The notes under the pieces were generated by a model, which did no database searches, was not told the DNA's origin, and saw only the letters and a program-made list of their open reading frames with translations. Both the position numbers and the translations under genes were made by a program. A stretch of 42,202 nucleotides of DNA from the NCBI GenBank assembly GCA_937988775.1, contig CALKHP010000046.1, positions 1 through 42,202 of the forward strand. Direction: 5' to 3'. The stretch comes from an uncultured Alphaproteobacteria bacterium (GTDB lineage Bacteria > Pseudomonadota > Alphaproteobacteria > Rhizobiales > Beijerinckiaceae). This document shows positions 16,093-24,461 of this stretch, in pieces (within the stretch, counting starts at the first letter, position 1; each line of letters starts with the position of its first letter).

Positions 16093-16119
16093 TGACTTCG
16101 GGCCGGCGCCGATTATGGT
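16092..16119 (+). promoter_or_regulatory. Promoter of the CaiB/crotonase/Liv operon
   Basis: TTGACT (16092-16097) and TATGGT (16114-16119), separated by 16 bases, form a plausible sigma70-type promoter 20 bases upstream of the CoA-transferase ATG. The -10 is weak, but the -35 is good and directly adjoins the operator. Confidence 0.5.
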
Positions 16120-16139
16120 TCGGCCGCAAGAGGTGAGGA

Positions 16140-17276
16140 ATGAGAAACGCAAGACCGCTCGAGGGGATCGTCGTCGTGGAGCTTGGCCACAGCGTGGCCG
16201 CGCCCTATGCCGGCCTGATCCTGGCCGATCTCGGCGCCCGCGTCATCAAGGTCGAGAACCCGTCCAAGGGCGATTATGCCCGCGACTGGGCGCCGCCGTT
16301 CTGGCGCGACACCTCCTCGTCCTTCGCCTCGCTCAACCGGGGCAAGGAAAGCGTCACCATCGATTTCGCCAACCCGGCCGAGGCGGCGACGCTGCGCCGG
16401 CTGATCCTCGATGCCGACGGCGTGATCCAGAACCTGCGCCCCGGCATCCTCGACAAGTTCGGCCTGTCGCCGGCCTCGCTCCTGGCGGAAAAGCCGGCGC
16501 TGATCTGGTGCGATATCGGCGCGTTCGGCGCGCGCGGGCCGATGGCGCACAAGCCCGGCTACGACCCGCTGATGCAGGCTTCGAGCGGCATCATGAGCGT
16601 CACCGGCGACGGCAACGGCTCGCCGGTCCGGGTCGGCATCTCGATGGTCGACATGGGTTCGGGCATGTGGGCGGCGATCGGCTTCCTCGCCAGCCTGGTG
16701 GCGCGCAAGGATACCGGCGCCGGCAGCCACGTCTCGACCTCGCTGTTCGAGACCGGCCTCGGCTGGATGATGATCCCGCTCGCCGGCTACGAGGCGGCCG
16801 GCGACGTGCGCAAGCCCTATGGCTCCGGCGTGGCCGAGATCGTGCCGTACCAGGCTTTCCAGACCAAGGCCGGCTGGCTGATGGTCGCGGCCGGCAACGA
16901 CAACCTGTTCCGCAAGCTCTGCGGCGTTCTCGGCCGCGACGATCTCACCACGGACAAGGATTTCGCCACCAATTCGGCGCGCGTCGTCAATCGCGAGCGC
17001 CTGATCCCGATCATCGCCGAGGAAATCGCCCGTTTCATGCCGGAGGAGCTTGGCGAGCGCCTCGATGCGGCCGGCGTGCCGAACGCGCCGCTGCTCGCCG
17101 CCGACGAAGTCGCCCGCCATCCCCAGACCAAGGCGCTCGACATCACGGCCGAATGCGACGACGGTCTGCCGCTCGTCTCGATCCCGATCGCCTTCGACGG
17201 CGAGCGTCCGCGGACCCTGCGCCGCGCACCTCGGCTAGGCGAGAACAACGAGATGCTCAAGGCCCTCCATGACTGA
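16140..17276 (+). CDS. CaiB/BaiF family (class III) CoA-transferase
   Basis: A 378-aa family III CoA-transferase that moves CoA between carboxylic acids through a mixed-anhydride/thioester on an aspartate. Visible hallmarks are the N-terminal PLEGIVVVELGHSVAAPYAG, LGARVIKVENP, LNRGKESVTIDF, NLRPGILDKFGL, the GYDPLMQA segment with the predicted catalytic Asp142 (equivalent to Asp169 of formyl-CoA transferase), and HVSTSLFETGL. Length is slightly under the usual 390-430. The start is supported by AGAGGTGAGGA. It is the first gene of a plus-strand operon, overlaps the following enoyl-CoA hydratase by 8 bases, and would activate the pathway acid to its CoA thioester. Confidence 0.93.
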   Translation: MRNARPLEGIVVVELGHSVAAPYAGLILADLGARVIKVENPSKGDYARDWAPPFWRDTSSSFASLNRGKESVTIDFANPAEAATLRRLILDADGVIQNLRPGILDKFGLSPASLLAEKPALIWCDIGAFGARGPMAHKPGYDPLMQASSGIMSVTGDGNGSPVRVGISMVDMGSGMWAAIGFLASLVARKDTGAGSHVSTSLFETGLGWMMIPLAGYEAAGDVRKPYGSGVAEIVPYQAFQTKAGWLMVAAGNDNLFRKLCGVLGRDDLTTDKDFATNSARVVNRERLIPIIAEEIARFMPEELGERLDAAGVPNAPLLAADEVARHPQTKALDITAECDDGLPLVSIPIAFDGERPRTLRRAPRLGENNEMLKALHD

Positions 17277-18090
17277 TGTTTTCACCACCGACGCGCTGAC
17301 GCGCGTCTATGACACGCTCGCGCTCGAGCGGCCGGAGCCAGGCATCCTGGTCATCCGCCTGAACCGCCCTTCCGCCGCCAATGCCATGAACACCCAGATG
17401 GGCCTCGACCTGATGGGCCTGTTCGAATCCTTCCAGATCACCGATGGCGGCCTGCGCTGCCTGATCCTGACCGGCGCCGGCGAACGCGCCTTCTGCGCCG
17501 GCGGCGATCTCGTCGAGCGGCGCGGCATGAGCGACGATGACTGGGGCCGGCAGCACGCGATTTTCGAGCGCATGATCCGCGCCATCGTCAATTGCCCGCT
17601 GCCGCTGATCGGCGCCATCAACGGTGCGGCCTATGGCGGCGGCTGCGAGATCGCGGCGGCCTGCGACTTCATCTATGCGGCGCAGGGCGCGCGCTTCGCG
17701 CTGACCGAGGTGACGCTCGGCATCATGCCCGGCGCCGGCGGCACGCAGAACCTGACCCGCGCCGTCGGCACGCGCCGCGCCAAGGAACTGATCCTGACCG
17801 GCCTGCCCTTCTCGGCCGACGATGCCGCAAGCTGGGGCCTGGTCAACAAGGTGACGGAAGCAGCCGCGCTGGTGCCGGCCGCGCTGGAAACCGCCAGGCG
17901 CATCGCCGGCAACGCGCCGGTATCGATCCGCCAGGCCAAGCAGGCGATCCAGCGCGGCGTGGACATGGCGCTGTCCGACGGGCTGGCGCTCGAGATCGAA
18001 GCCTATAACCGCATGGTCCCGACCGAGGACCGGCGCGAAGGCATCAACGCATTCAACGAGAAGCGCAAACCGGTGTTTCGGGGCCGCTAA
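17269..18090 (+). CDS. Enoyl-CoA hydratase/isomerase family protein (copy 2)
   Basis: A 273-aa crotonase-fold protein with oxyanion-hole segments AFCAGGDLVE and NGAAYGGGCE, catalytic glutamates Glu127 and Glu147 (ALTEVTLGIMPGAGGTQ), and the C-terminal EDRREGINAFNEKR. It shares an ERRGMSDDDW insertion and overall length with the 9912-10712 product, showing duplication and divergence within one locus. Its start codon lies inside the end of the CoA-transferase gene (8-base overlap), so translation is coupled and the CoA thioester made by the first enzyme may be its substrate. Whether one copy hydrates and the other isomerises or hydrolyses cannot be told from sequence. Confidence 0.93.
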   Translation: MTDVFTTDALTRVYDTLALERPEPGILVIRLNRPSAANAMNTQMGLDLMGLFESFQITDGGLRCLILTGAGERAFCAGGDLVERRGMSDDDWGRQHAIFERMIRAIVNCPLPLIGAINGAAYGGGCEIAAACDFIYAAQGARFALTEVTLGIMPGAGGTQNLTRAVGTRRAKELILTGLPFSADDAASWGLVNKVTEAAALVPAALETARRIAGNAPVSIRQAKQAIQRGVDMALSDGLALEIEAYNRMVPTEDRREGINAFNEKRKPVFRGR

Positions 18091-18133
18091 GCGCCGCGCC
18101 GGCCGAGCCGGGCTTTATTGGGAGGGGACCGAC

Positions 18134-18964
18134 ATGTCGCAGACATGGTTCATCACGGGCAGTTCGCGCGGCCTTGGCCGCGCGCTGGCACTGGAAGTGC
18201 TGGCGCAAGGCGGCAAGGTCGCCGCCGCCGCGCGCAATCCCGCCGCATTGGCCGATCTTGTCGCCGCCCATCCCGGCCGCGTGCTGACGCCTGCCCTCGA
18301 CGTGCGCGACGGCGCGCAGATCGCGGCGGCCGTCAGCGAGGCGGAAGCCTGGTCGGGCGGCATCGACGTGCTGGTCAACAATGCCGGCCACGGCATGCAG
18401 GGCGCGGTCGAGGAAGTGTCCGACGCCGACGCCCGCGCCCTGTTCGACGTCAACGTGTTCGGCCTGCTCGCCGTCACCCGCGCCGTGCTGCCGGGCATGC
18501 GGGCGCGCCGCCGCGGCCATGTCGTCAATCTCAGTTCCATCGCCGGGCTGATGGGCAGCGCCGGCACCGGCATCTACAGCGCCACGAAATTCGCGGTCGA
18601 GGGCCTGTCGGAATCGCTGGCGCTTGAACTCGAGCCGCTCGGCATCGGCGTCACCATCGTCGAGCCCGGCCCGTTCCGCACCGATTTCAACGGCGATTCC
18701 CTCGCCGTCGCCGGCGGCACCATTGCCGATTACAGCGCCGTCACCAAACGCACCGCCGCCTTGCGGCAGGCGAGCGGCCAGCAGGTCGGCGACCCCGCCA
18801 AGGCGGCGCGCGTGATGTTCGAGGCCGTCACCGCCGCTGAGCCGCCGCTGCACCTCATTCTCGGCCAGCCGGCCTACACGCGCTTCGAGGACAAGATGCA
18901 GGGCTTCGCCCGCGACAACGCCGCCTGGCGCGACAAGGCCGTCGCAACCGAGGTCGGGAACTGA
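18134..18964 (+). CDS. Short-chain dehydrogenase/reductase (classical SDR)
   Basis: A 276-aa NAD(P)-dependent oxidoreductase with TGSSRGLG (8-15), NNAGHG (82-87), active-site Ser in VVNLSSIAG and the Tyr148-Lys152 pair in YSATKFAVEG. Basic Arg at the end of beta-strand 2 (AAARNPAAL) hints at NADP(H). SDRs of this length with ELEPLGIGVTIVEPGPFRTDF are often annotated as ketoreductases. The gene is third in the operon, 43 bases after the hydratase, with GGGAGGGGACC-type ribosome-binding sequence. It would oxidise a hydroxyacyl or other alcohol intermediate; the substrate is unknown. Confidence 0.92.
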   Translation: MSQTWFITGSSRGLGRALALEVLAQGGKVAAAARNPAALADLVAAHPGRVLTPALDVRDGAQIAAAVSEAEAWSGGIDVLVNNAGHGMQGAVEEVSDADARALFDVNVFGLLAVTRAVLPGMRARRRGHVVNLSSIAGLMGSAGTGIYSATKFAVEGLSESLALELEPLGIGVTIVEPGPFRTDFNGDSLAVAGGTIADYSAVTKRTAALRQASGQQVGDPAKAARVMFEAVTAAEPPLHLILGQPAYTRFEDKMQGFARDNAAWRDKAVATEVGN

Positions 18965-19057
18965 CGGGTCCGGCCCGAAAGGGCAGGACCACCCCCGCTC
19001 CAGGGCGCCGGAACACAGCGTCGCCCTGAAGACCAACAGGAAAACTGGGAGGAAACG

Positions 19058-20233
19058 ATGCTCAGGTGGAAACTTCTCGTCGCCAGCGCGGCGATCGCAC
19101 TATCCGGCGTCATGCCGGCGCATGCCGAGACCGGCGTCACCAAGGACACGATCAAGATCGGCATCTTCGCACCCCTGACCGGCAAGTCGGCGATCTTCGG
19201 CAAATACGTCATCGGCGTGCAGGCCTATTACAAGATGATCAACGATCAGGGCGGCATCAACGGCCGCAAGATCGTGACCTACCTCGAGGATGATGCCTGC
19301 GATCCGGCGACCGCGGTCGCCGCGACCAAGAAGCTCGTCGCGCAGGATGGCGTCTTCATGCTGCATGCCGGCGTGTGCACCGCCAGCATCATGGCGGTGA
19401 AGGACGACATGCTGCGCCAGGGCGTGCCGTTCATGAATCTCGGCGCCGCCGGCTCGTCGATCACCGTGCCGACGGTGGCGAACATGTTCTCGCCGCTGCC
19501 CAACACCATCGTCGTCGGCCGCACGCTGGTCGATTTCGCCATGTCGCGCCCCAACACCAAGCGGCTCGCCGTCATCAGCCACCCCGACGACTGGGGCCAT
19601 TCGCAGGTCGACCCGGCGATCGAGCTGCTGAAGAAGAAGTACAATCTCGATTTCGTCGAGAACGTCTCCATGGAGCGCGGCGCGACCGACATCACGCCGC
19701 AGATCCTGAAGCTGCGCCAGTCCAAGCCCGATGTGGTGCTGTCGTTCCTCTATCCCACGGAGACGGCGATCTTCGTGCGCGAGGCGCATAAATACGGCCT
19801 CAACACGCCGCTGCTCGCCTGTTTCGGTGCCTCCTACGAGGATACCGTGCGCCGCGTCGACAACGCCGCCGCCAGCAAGAACCTCTACGTCTTCCACGCG
19901 CTCGCCGGCGCCGCCAATGGCGAGAAGATGAAGAAGTGGGCCGACATGATCCACAAATACGGCGACCCGAAAGAGGAAATCGAGAATTTCGTGCTCTCCG
20001 GCATCGGCGGCGCGGAAGTCATCGTCGAGGCGCTCAAGAAGGCCGGCCCGGACCTGACGCGGCAGAAGTTCATCGACGCCCTCAACGGCATCAAGGACTA
20101 CGACACCGGCGTGCTGTCGGCGCCGATCACCTTCACGCCCGAAGACCATGGCGGCGTGAAATCCGGTGCCATGATCACGGAAGTCGACGGCAAGCTGATC
20201 TCGTTTGCCACCTGGCCCAAAGAAAAGAACTAG
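19058..20233 (+). CDS. Liv-type ABC transporter substrate-binding protein (system 1)
   Basis: Periplasmic binding protein of 391 aa. A 23-residue signal peptide ends AHA before ETGVTKDTIKIGIFAPLTG, and the mature protein is a type I Leu/Ile/Val-binding fold (GVQAYYKMINDQGGINGRKI, YLEDDACDPATAVAATKKL, HPDDWGHSQVD). GGGAGGAAACG precedes the ATG. It heads the five transport genes embedded in the CoA-linked catabolic operon, so its ligand is more likely the pathway substrate (an aromatic, amide or organic acid) than a branched-chain amino acid. Two Cys in the mature N-terminal lobe (DDACDP and HAGVCTAS) could form a disulphide. Confidence 0.93.
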   Translation: MLRWKLLVASAAIALSGVMPAHAETGVTKDTIKIGIFAPLTGKSAIFGKYVIGVQAYYKMINDQGGINGRKIVTYLEDDACDPATAVAATKKLVAQDGVFMLHAGVCTASIMAVKDDMLRQGVPFMNLGAAGSSITVPTVANMFSPLPNTIVVGRTLVDFAMSRPNTKRLAVISHPDDWGHSQVDPAIELLKKKYNLDFVENVSMERGATDITPQILKLRQSKPDVVLSFLYPTETAIFVREAHKYGLNTPLLACFGASYEDTVRRVDNAAASKNLYVFHALAGAANGEKMKKWADMIHKYGDPKEEIENFVLSGIGGAEVIVEALKKAGPDLTRQKFIDALNGIKDYDTGVLSAPITFTPEDHGGVKSGAMITEVDGKLISFATWPKEKN

Positions 20234-20240
20234 GGTTGCC

Positions 20241-21110
20241 ATGTTCGGCCAGCTCGTTCTGAGCGGCATCTCCCAGGGCGCGATCTATGCGCTCGTCGCC
20301 CTGGGCATGACCGTCTTGTACCGCACCACCTCGGTGCTGAACTTCGGCTATGGCGAAACCTTCATGCTGGGGGCGTTCTCGTTCTACGTCTTCCTGAAGA
20401 TCGCCATGCTGCCCTTCATCGTCGCGGCGCTGCTGACGATCGTGCTGATGGTCATTGTCGGCGCGCTGACGGAACGCTTCCTGATCCGCCCGATCATGAT
20501 GCGGCCGCATCTGCTCATCGCGATGATGACCATCGCCATCTCCTACCTGTTCCGCGGCGCGACGCGCATCGTGTGGGGCAAGGATGTGCTGCCGATGCCG
20601 CCGGTATTCGATTTCCCGCCGATTTTCGTCGGCGACATGGTCATCACCAGCCAGAGCCTGGTCATCATGCTGGCCGGCGCGGTGCTGGTCATCGCCTTCT
20701 TCGCCTTCTTCAATCTCAGCGCGCTCGGCAAGCTGATGCAGGCGGCCTCGCATTCCCCGCGCGGCGCGGCGCTGATCGGCATCAACGTGCCGCTGTTCAG
20801 CCTGTGCATGTGGTCGCTCTCGGCCGCGATCGCCGCCATTGCCGGCATTCTGGTTGCCCCCGTCACGCTGCTTTACCCCGACATGGGCGCCACCACGCTT
20901 CTGAAAGCCTTCGCGGCGATGACGCTCGGCGGCTTCGGCAATCTCGGCGGCGCGGTGCTTGGCGGCCTGCTGCTCGGCATCAGCGAGCAGATTTGCGGCG
21001 GCTACATCTCGACGTCCTTCATGGACATCTTTCCCTATGTCGTGATCCTCGTCGTGCTGCTGATCTATCCGGCCGGCCTTCTGGGCAGACAGGAGATCAA
21101 CCGTGTCTAG
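20241..21110 (+). CDS. livH: Liv-type ABC transporter permease, LivH family (system 1)
   Basis: Inner-membrane permease of 289 aa with about eight hydrophobic segments. The start MFGQLVLSGISQGAIYALVALGMT and the late family motif TTLLKAFAAMTLGGFGNLGGAVLGGL are typical of LivH. It starts 8 bases after the binding-protein stop; an upstream frame start at 20205 would overlap that gene and is rejected. The stop overlaps the livM-type GTG start. The symbol denotes family, not proven leucine transport. Confidence 0.93.
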   Translation: MFGQLVLSGISQGAIYALVALGMTVLYRTTSVLNFGYGETFMLGAFSFYVFLKIAMLPFIVAALLTIVLMVIVGALTERFLIRPIMMRPHLLIAMMTIAISYLFRGATRIVWGKDVLPMPPVFDFPPIFVGDMVITSQSLVIMLAGAVLVIAFFAFFNLSALGKLMQAASHSPRGAALIGINVPLFSLCMWSLSAAIAAIAGILVAPVTLLYPDMGATTLLKAFAAMTLGGFGNLGGAVLGGLLLGISEQICGGYISTSFMDIFPYVVILVVLLIYPAGLLGRQEINRV

Positions 21111-22065
21111 GATGCGCGATCCGAAAATCCTGATCATGGCGGTCGCGGTGGCGTTGCTCGCCTGCCTGCCGCTCTTCGTCAACAGCTACATCGTCTATAT
21201 CGCGGCGATGATCTGCATCAACGCGCTGATGGCGCTCGGCTTCAACTTCGTCATCGGCTTCCTCGGGCAGCTCGTCTTCGCCAACACCGCCTTCTTCGGC
21301 GTCGGCGCCTATGCCTACTCGATCCTGCTGATGCATGTCGGCCTGCCCTTCCCGCTCGCGCTGCTTGGCGCCTGCCTCGCCGGCGGCCTGATCGGGCTCA
21401 TCGTCGGCCTGCCGGCGCTCAGGCTGCGCGGCTTCGAGCTCGCCATCGTCACCCTCGCCTTCAACGAATTGATGCGCTGGATCTACCTGCATAGCGGCTC
21501 GATCGGCGGCGGCGCCAGCGGCATGGGCCTCAGGCCGGCGACGCTGTTCGGCTACGAACTGATCAGCGACACCTCGAAATACCTGATGATCCTCGTCGTC
21601 ACGGTGATCGGCATCTGGATGGTCAGCAACATCGCCAAATCGACCGCCGGACGCGCCATCGTCGCGGTCGGCGCCAACGAGTTCGCGGCTAGCGCGCTCT
21701 CCATCCCGCCGGCGCGCTACAATATCCTCGCCTTCGCGCTCAGCGGCTTCTTCTCGGCCATTGCCGGCGCCCTGTTCGCCATCCTGCTCGGCCGGGTCGC
21801 GCCGGAAAGCTTCGGCCTCAACCAGTTGCTGCTCGGCTTCGCCATGGTGATGGTCGGCGGGCTCGGCACCGTCGCCGGGCCGGTGCTCGGCGCAGTGCTG
21901 CTCACGGCCGCGCCCGAGTTCCTGCGCAGCATTCCCGGCGCCGAGGAAATCCTGTTCAGCGTGCTGCTGATCGGCCTGCTGATCTTCATGCCGAGCGGCC
22001 TGTTCGGCGGGCTCGCGGCGCTGTTCCCCTCATTGCGGGAACGCCACCGGGGGAAACTGTCGTGA
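21103..22065 (+). CDS. livM: Liv-type ABC transporter permease, LivM family (system 1)
   Basis: Second permease subunit, 320 aa and highly hydrophobic, with the LivM signature segments NALMALGFNFVIGFLGQ, LRLRGFELAIVTLAFNEL and GFAMVMVGGLGTVAGPVLGA. The start is a GTG at 21103, seven bases after AGGAG and overlapping the livH stop by 8 bases. It partners with the LivH-type protein to form the membrane channel. It ends in a GTGA overlap with the ATPase gene, indicating tight co-translation. Confidence 0.93.
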   Translation: MSRMRDPKILIMAVAVALLACLPLFVNSYIVYIAAMICINALMALGFNFVIGFLGQLVFANTAFFGVGAYAYSILLMHVGLPFPLALLGACLAGGLIGLIVGLPALRLRGFELAIVTLAFNELMRWIYLHSGSIGGGASGMGLRPATLFGYELISDTSKYLMILVVTVIGIWMVSNIAKSTAGRAIVAVGANEFAASALSIPPARYNILAFALSGFFSAIAGALFAILLGRVAPESFGLNQLLLGFAMVMVGGLGTVAGPVLGAVLLTAAPEFLRSIPGAEEILFSVLLIGLLIFMPSGLFGGLAALFPSLRERHRGKLS

Positions 22066-22823
22066 CGGTGCAACTCGAACTCGACGCCGTCTCGGTGCAG
22101 TTTGCCGGGCTGAAAGCGGTCTCCGATGTCAGCTTCACCGTGGCAAAGGGCGAGATCTGCGCCGTGATCGGCCCGAACGGCGCCGGCAAGTCGACGCTGT
22201 TCAACGCCATCGGCGGCTATGTCCGCCTCGCCTCCGGCCGCGTGCTGTTCGGCGGCGAGGCGCTCAACGGCCGGCCGATCCACGAGATCGCGGCGGCCGG
22301 CGTGCGCCGCACCTTCCAGAATGGCGGCCTGTTCCTCGACATGACCGTGATCGAGAACGTCATGGTCGGCCTGCACCAGACGCACCCGATCCCGCTCGTC
22401 GGCGCGGCGCTGGCATTGCCATCGGCACGCCGGCGCGAGCGCGAGGCGATCGAGAAGGCACGCGAACTGCTCGCATTGATGGGCATCCAGGAGCAGGAGG
22501 ACGTGCTGCTGCGCAACCTGTCATCGGGCCAGCAGCGCATGGTCGAGATCGTGCGCGCGCTGGCAAGCCCGGCCAAGCTGCTGATGCTCGACGAGCCCGC
22601 CGTCGGCCTGACTTCGCTCGAGGTGCAGCGCCTCGACGGCATCCTGAAGCAACTCGCCCGGAGCGGCATCGCCATCCTGCTCGTCGAGCACGTGCTCGAT
22701 CTGGTGATGTCGGTGTCCGACAAGGTCGTGGTGCTGAATTCGGGCGAACGCCTGGCCGAGGGCACGCCGGGCGAAATCCGCAGCAATCCGGCCGTGCTGG
22801 AAGCCTATCTGGGGCATAGCTGA
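22062..22823 (+). CDS. livG: Liv-type ABC transporter ATP-binding protein, LivG family (system 1)
   Basis: Cytoplasmic ATPase of 253 aa with Walker A GPNGAGKST (37-45), the LivG-type extended helical segment after the Q-loop (RRTFQNGGLFLDMTVIENVMVG), signature LSSGQQRMVEI, Walker B LLMLDEPAVGL and switch His in LLVEHVLDLVM. The signature reads LSSGQ rather than LSGGQ, a common Liv variant. It starts with GTG overlapping the upstream stop and is followed 2 bases later by the second ATPase. Confidence 0.94.
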   Translation: MTVQLELDAVSVQFAGLKAVSDVSFTVAKGEICAVIGPNGAGKSTLFNAIGGYVRLASGRVLFGGEALNGRPIHEIAAAGVRRTFQNGGLFLDMTVIENVMVGLHQTHPIPLVGAALALPSARRREREAIEKARELLALMGIQEQEDVLLRNLSSGQQRMVEIVRALASPAKLLMLDEPAVGLTSLEVQRLDGILKQLARSGIAILLVEHVLDLVMSVSDKVVVLNSGERLAEGTPGEIRSNPAVLEAYLGHS

Positions 22824-22825
22824 TC

Positions 22826-23536
22826 ATGCTCAATGTCGAAAACATCTCGGTGCGCTACGGCGGCAGCGAAGTGCTGCACGATGTCTCGCTGACCATCAAC
22901 GAGGGCGACATCATCGCGCTGCTCGGCGCCAATGGCAGCGGCAAGACCACGTTGATCAACGCGATCAGCGGCTTCCTGCCGCTCAACGGTCGCATCACGC
23001 TCAATGGCACCGATCTCACCAAGAGCCCGCCGCACCGCATCTTCGCCGAGGGCATCGTGCAGGTCTCGCAGATGCGCGACCTGTTCGGCAAGCTGACCGT
23101 GCTCGAGAACCTGCGCCTCGGCGCGATGTCGAAACGGCGCCAGATGGATGCCGCCACCGTGCAGCAGCGCCTCGACTGGGTGCTGAGCCTGTTCCCGCGC
23201 CTGGCAGAGCGCGCCAAGCAGGTCGCCGGCACCATGTCCGGCGGCGAGCAGCAGATGCTCGCCATCGGCCGCGCCCTGATGGGCTTTCCGCGCATCCTGC
23301 TGCTCGACGAGCCCTCCGGCGGGCTCGCGCCGCGCTTCGTGCAGGAAATCGGCTCGATCCTGCAGACGCTGAAGCGGGAGCACGCCACCGTGCTGCTCGT
23401 CGAGCAGAATATCGCGCTGGCAGCCCTTGTCGCCGACCGCTTCTATATCCTGCGCTCGGGCCAGGTCGTGCATGAGGATCACGGCGAGGCGCTCAAGACC
23501 GATGCCGCCACGCTCGGCCACCGCTTCTATCTCTAG
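22826..23536 (+). CDS. livF: Liv-type ABC transporter ATP-binding protein, LivF family (system 1)
   Basis: Second ATPase of the importer, 236 aa: Walker A GANGSGKTT (34-42), Q-loop in GIVQVSQMRDLFGKLTVLENL, signature MSGGEQQMLAIGRAL, Walker B ILLLDEPSGGLAP and switch His replaced by Gln in LLVEQNIALA, as is normal for LivF. It completes the SBP-LivH-LivM-LivG-LivF set. The MBL-fold hydrolase gene begins 16 bases after its stop, so the transporter genes are continuous with catabolic genes on both sides. Confidence 0.94.
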   Translation: MLNVENISVRYGGSEVLHDVSLTINEGDIIALLGANGSGKTTLINAISGFLPLNGRITLNGTDLTKSPPHRIFAEGIVQVSQMRDLFGKLTVLENLRLGAMSKRRQMDAATVQQRLDWVLSLFPRLAERAKQVAGTMSGGEQQMLAIGRALMGFPRILLLDEPSGGLAPRFVQEIGSILQTLKREHATVLLVEQNIALAALVADRFYILRSGQVVHEDHGEALKTDAATLGHRFYL

Positions 23537-23552
23537 CTTCAGGAAACAGGCG

Positions 23553-24446
23553 ATGTTCTGCGAAAAGCTCGGCGCGATCGAAATCCACAAGGTGACCGAG
23601 TTGCCGGGCCTCGCCATGGCGGCGACCGCGCTGCTGCCGAGCGTCACGCCCGACATCCTCACTGAGGGCCGGTCCTGGCTCGGGCCGGCCTTCATCCACC
23701 CGAGCGACGCGGTGGTCTATCTCAGCTTCCACAGCTTCCTGGTCAGGACCGGCCGGCACAATATCCTGGTCGATACCTGTTGCGGCAATTGCAAGCAGCG
23801 CCTGTCGATGCCGGGCTGGCACAATCTCGACACGCCCTATCTTCAGGAACTCGCCCGCACCGGCCTCACGCCGGAGGATATCGATATCGTCATCTGCACC
23901 CATCTCCACGCCGATCATGTCGGCTGGAACACGCAGCTCGTCGATGGCCGGTGGGTGCCGACCTTCCCGAACGCGCGCTATATTTTCGGCCGGCGCGATT
24001 TCGAGCACTGGCAGGCGCTCTACGAGAGCAACCCGCCGAACCCGGTCAATCGCGGCGCGCATGAGGACAGCGTGCGCCCGATCGTCGAGCGCGGCATGGC
24101 GGAATTGGTCGAGAGCGATTTCGTCGTCGAGGGCGAACCGGGCGATGGCATCTGGCTCGAGCCCTCGCCCGGTCACTCGCCGGGGCATTTTTCCGTGAAC
24201 GTCGCCGGTGGCGGCCGTCACGCGCTGCTATGCGGCGATGTCATCCACCATCCGCTGCAACTGACGCACCCCCATCTGCGCATCGCCGCCGATTTCGACA
24301 GCGCGCAAGCCGAAGCAAGCCGCCGTGCCATGCTCGAACGCCTGGCCGACAGCGATAGCCTGCTGCTGACGGCGCATTTCGCCGCGCCGACCGCCGGCCG
24401 CGTCATCCGGCAGGGCAAGGCCTTCGGCTTCCGCTTCAACACCTGA
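23553..24446 (+). CDS. MBL-fold metallohydrolase
   Basis: A 297-aa metallo-beta-lactamase-fold hydrolase with the dinuclear-zinc motif THLHADH (His117, His119, Asp121, His122), a further His in the SPGHSPGHFS loop, the bridging Asp in LLCGDVIHH and the terminal LLLTAHFAAPTAG. The overall pattern resembles lactonase-like or AHL-lactonase-like MBL proteins, but that does not establish substrate. The start at 23553 (MFCEKLGAIEIHKV) follows AGGAAACAGG and is preferred over an upstream frame overlapping livF. As last gene of the Liv/CoA operon it may cleave a lactone, lactam or thioester of the pathway. It converges on dadA with 10 bases between stops. Confidence 0.9.
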   Translation: MFCEKLGAIEIHKVTELPGLAMAATALLPSVTPDILTEGRSWLGPAFIHPSDAVVYLSFHSFLVRTGRHNILVDTCCGNCKQRLSMPGWHNLDTPYLQELARTGLTPEDIDIVICTHLHADHVGWNTQLVDGRWVPTFPNARYIFGRRDFEHWQALYESNPPNPVNRGAHEDSVRPIVERGMAELVESDFVVEGEPGDGIWLEPSPGHSPGHFSVNVAGGGRHALLCGDVIHHPLQLTHPHLRIAADFDSAQAEASRRAMLERLADSDSLLLTAHFAAPTAGRVIRQGKAFGFRFNT

Positions 24447-24461
24447 ACGGAACCGCTCAGG
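24442..24461. terminator. Short imperfect hairpin shared by two convergent stops
   Basis: CCTGAaCGG (24442-24450) and CCGcTCAGG (24453-24461) form an imperfect inverted repeat with one mismatch. It contains the stop codons of both the MBL-fold gene and dadA. It is symmetric and could work as a bidirectional terminator, but it lacks a T-run. Confidence 0.4.

Larger units (their letters stand above)
15706..16139. promoter_or_regulatory. Divergent control region of the hyu and CoA-transferase operons
   Basis: A 434-base region without a gene. It carries a promoter and operator for each divergent operon, annotated separately, and a perfect inverted repeat GCTGACG-TAAC-CGTCAGC at 16029-16046 (7-bp stem, 4-base loop) that could be another protein-binding site or a hairpin. 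The stretch 15840-16020 shows nothing else I can name. The shared operator sequence on both sides indicates co-ordinate repression of the two transcription units by one LacI-type protein. Confidence 0.75.

Noticed and set aside
23553..24446. MBL-fold protein as an AHL lactonase (quorum quenching)
   Set aside because: The HxHxDH motif is shared by the whole superfamily. Operon membership with CoA and transport genes makes a catabolic hydrolase likelier.
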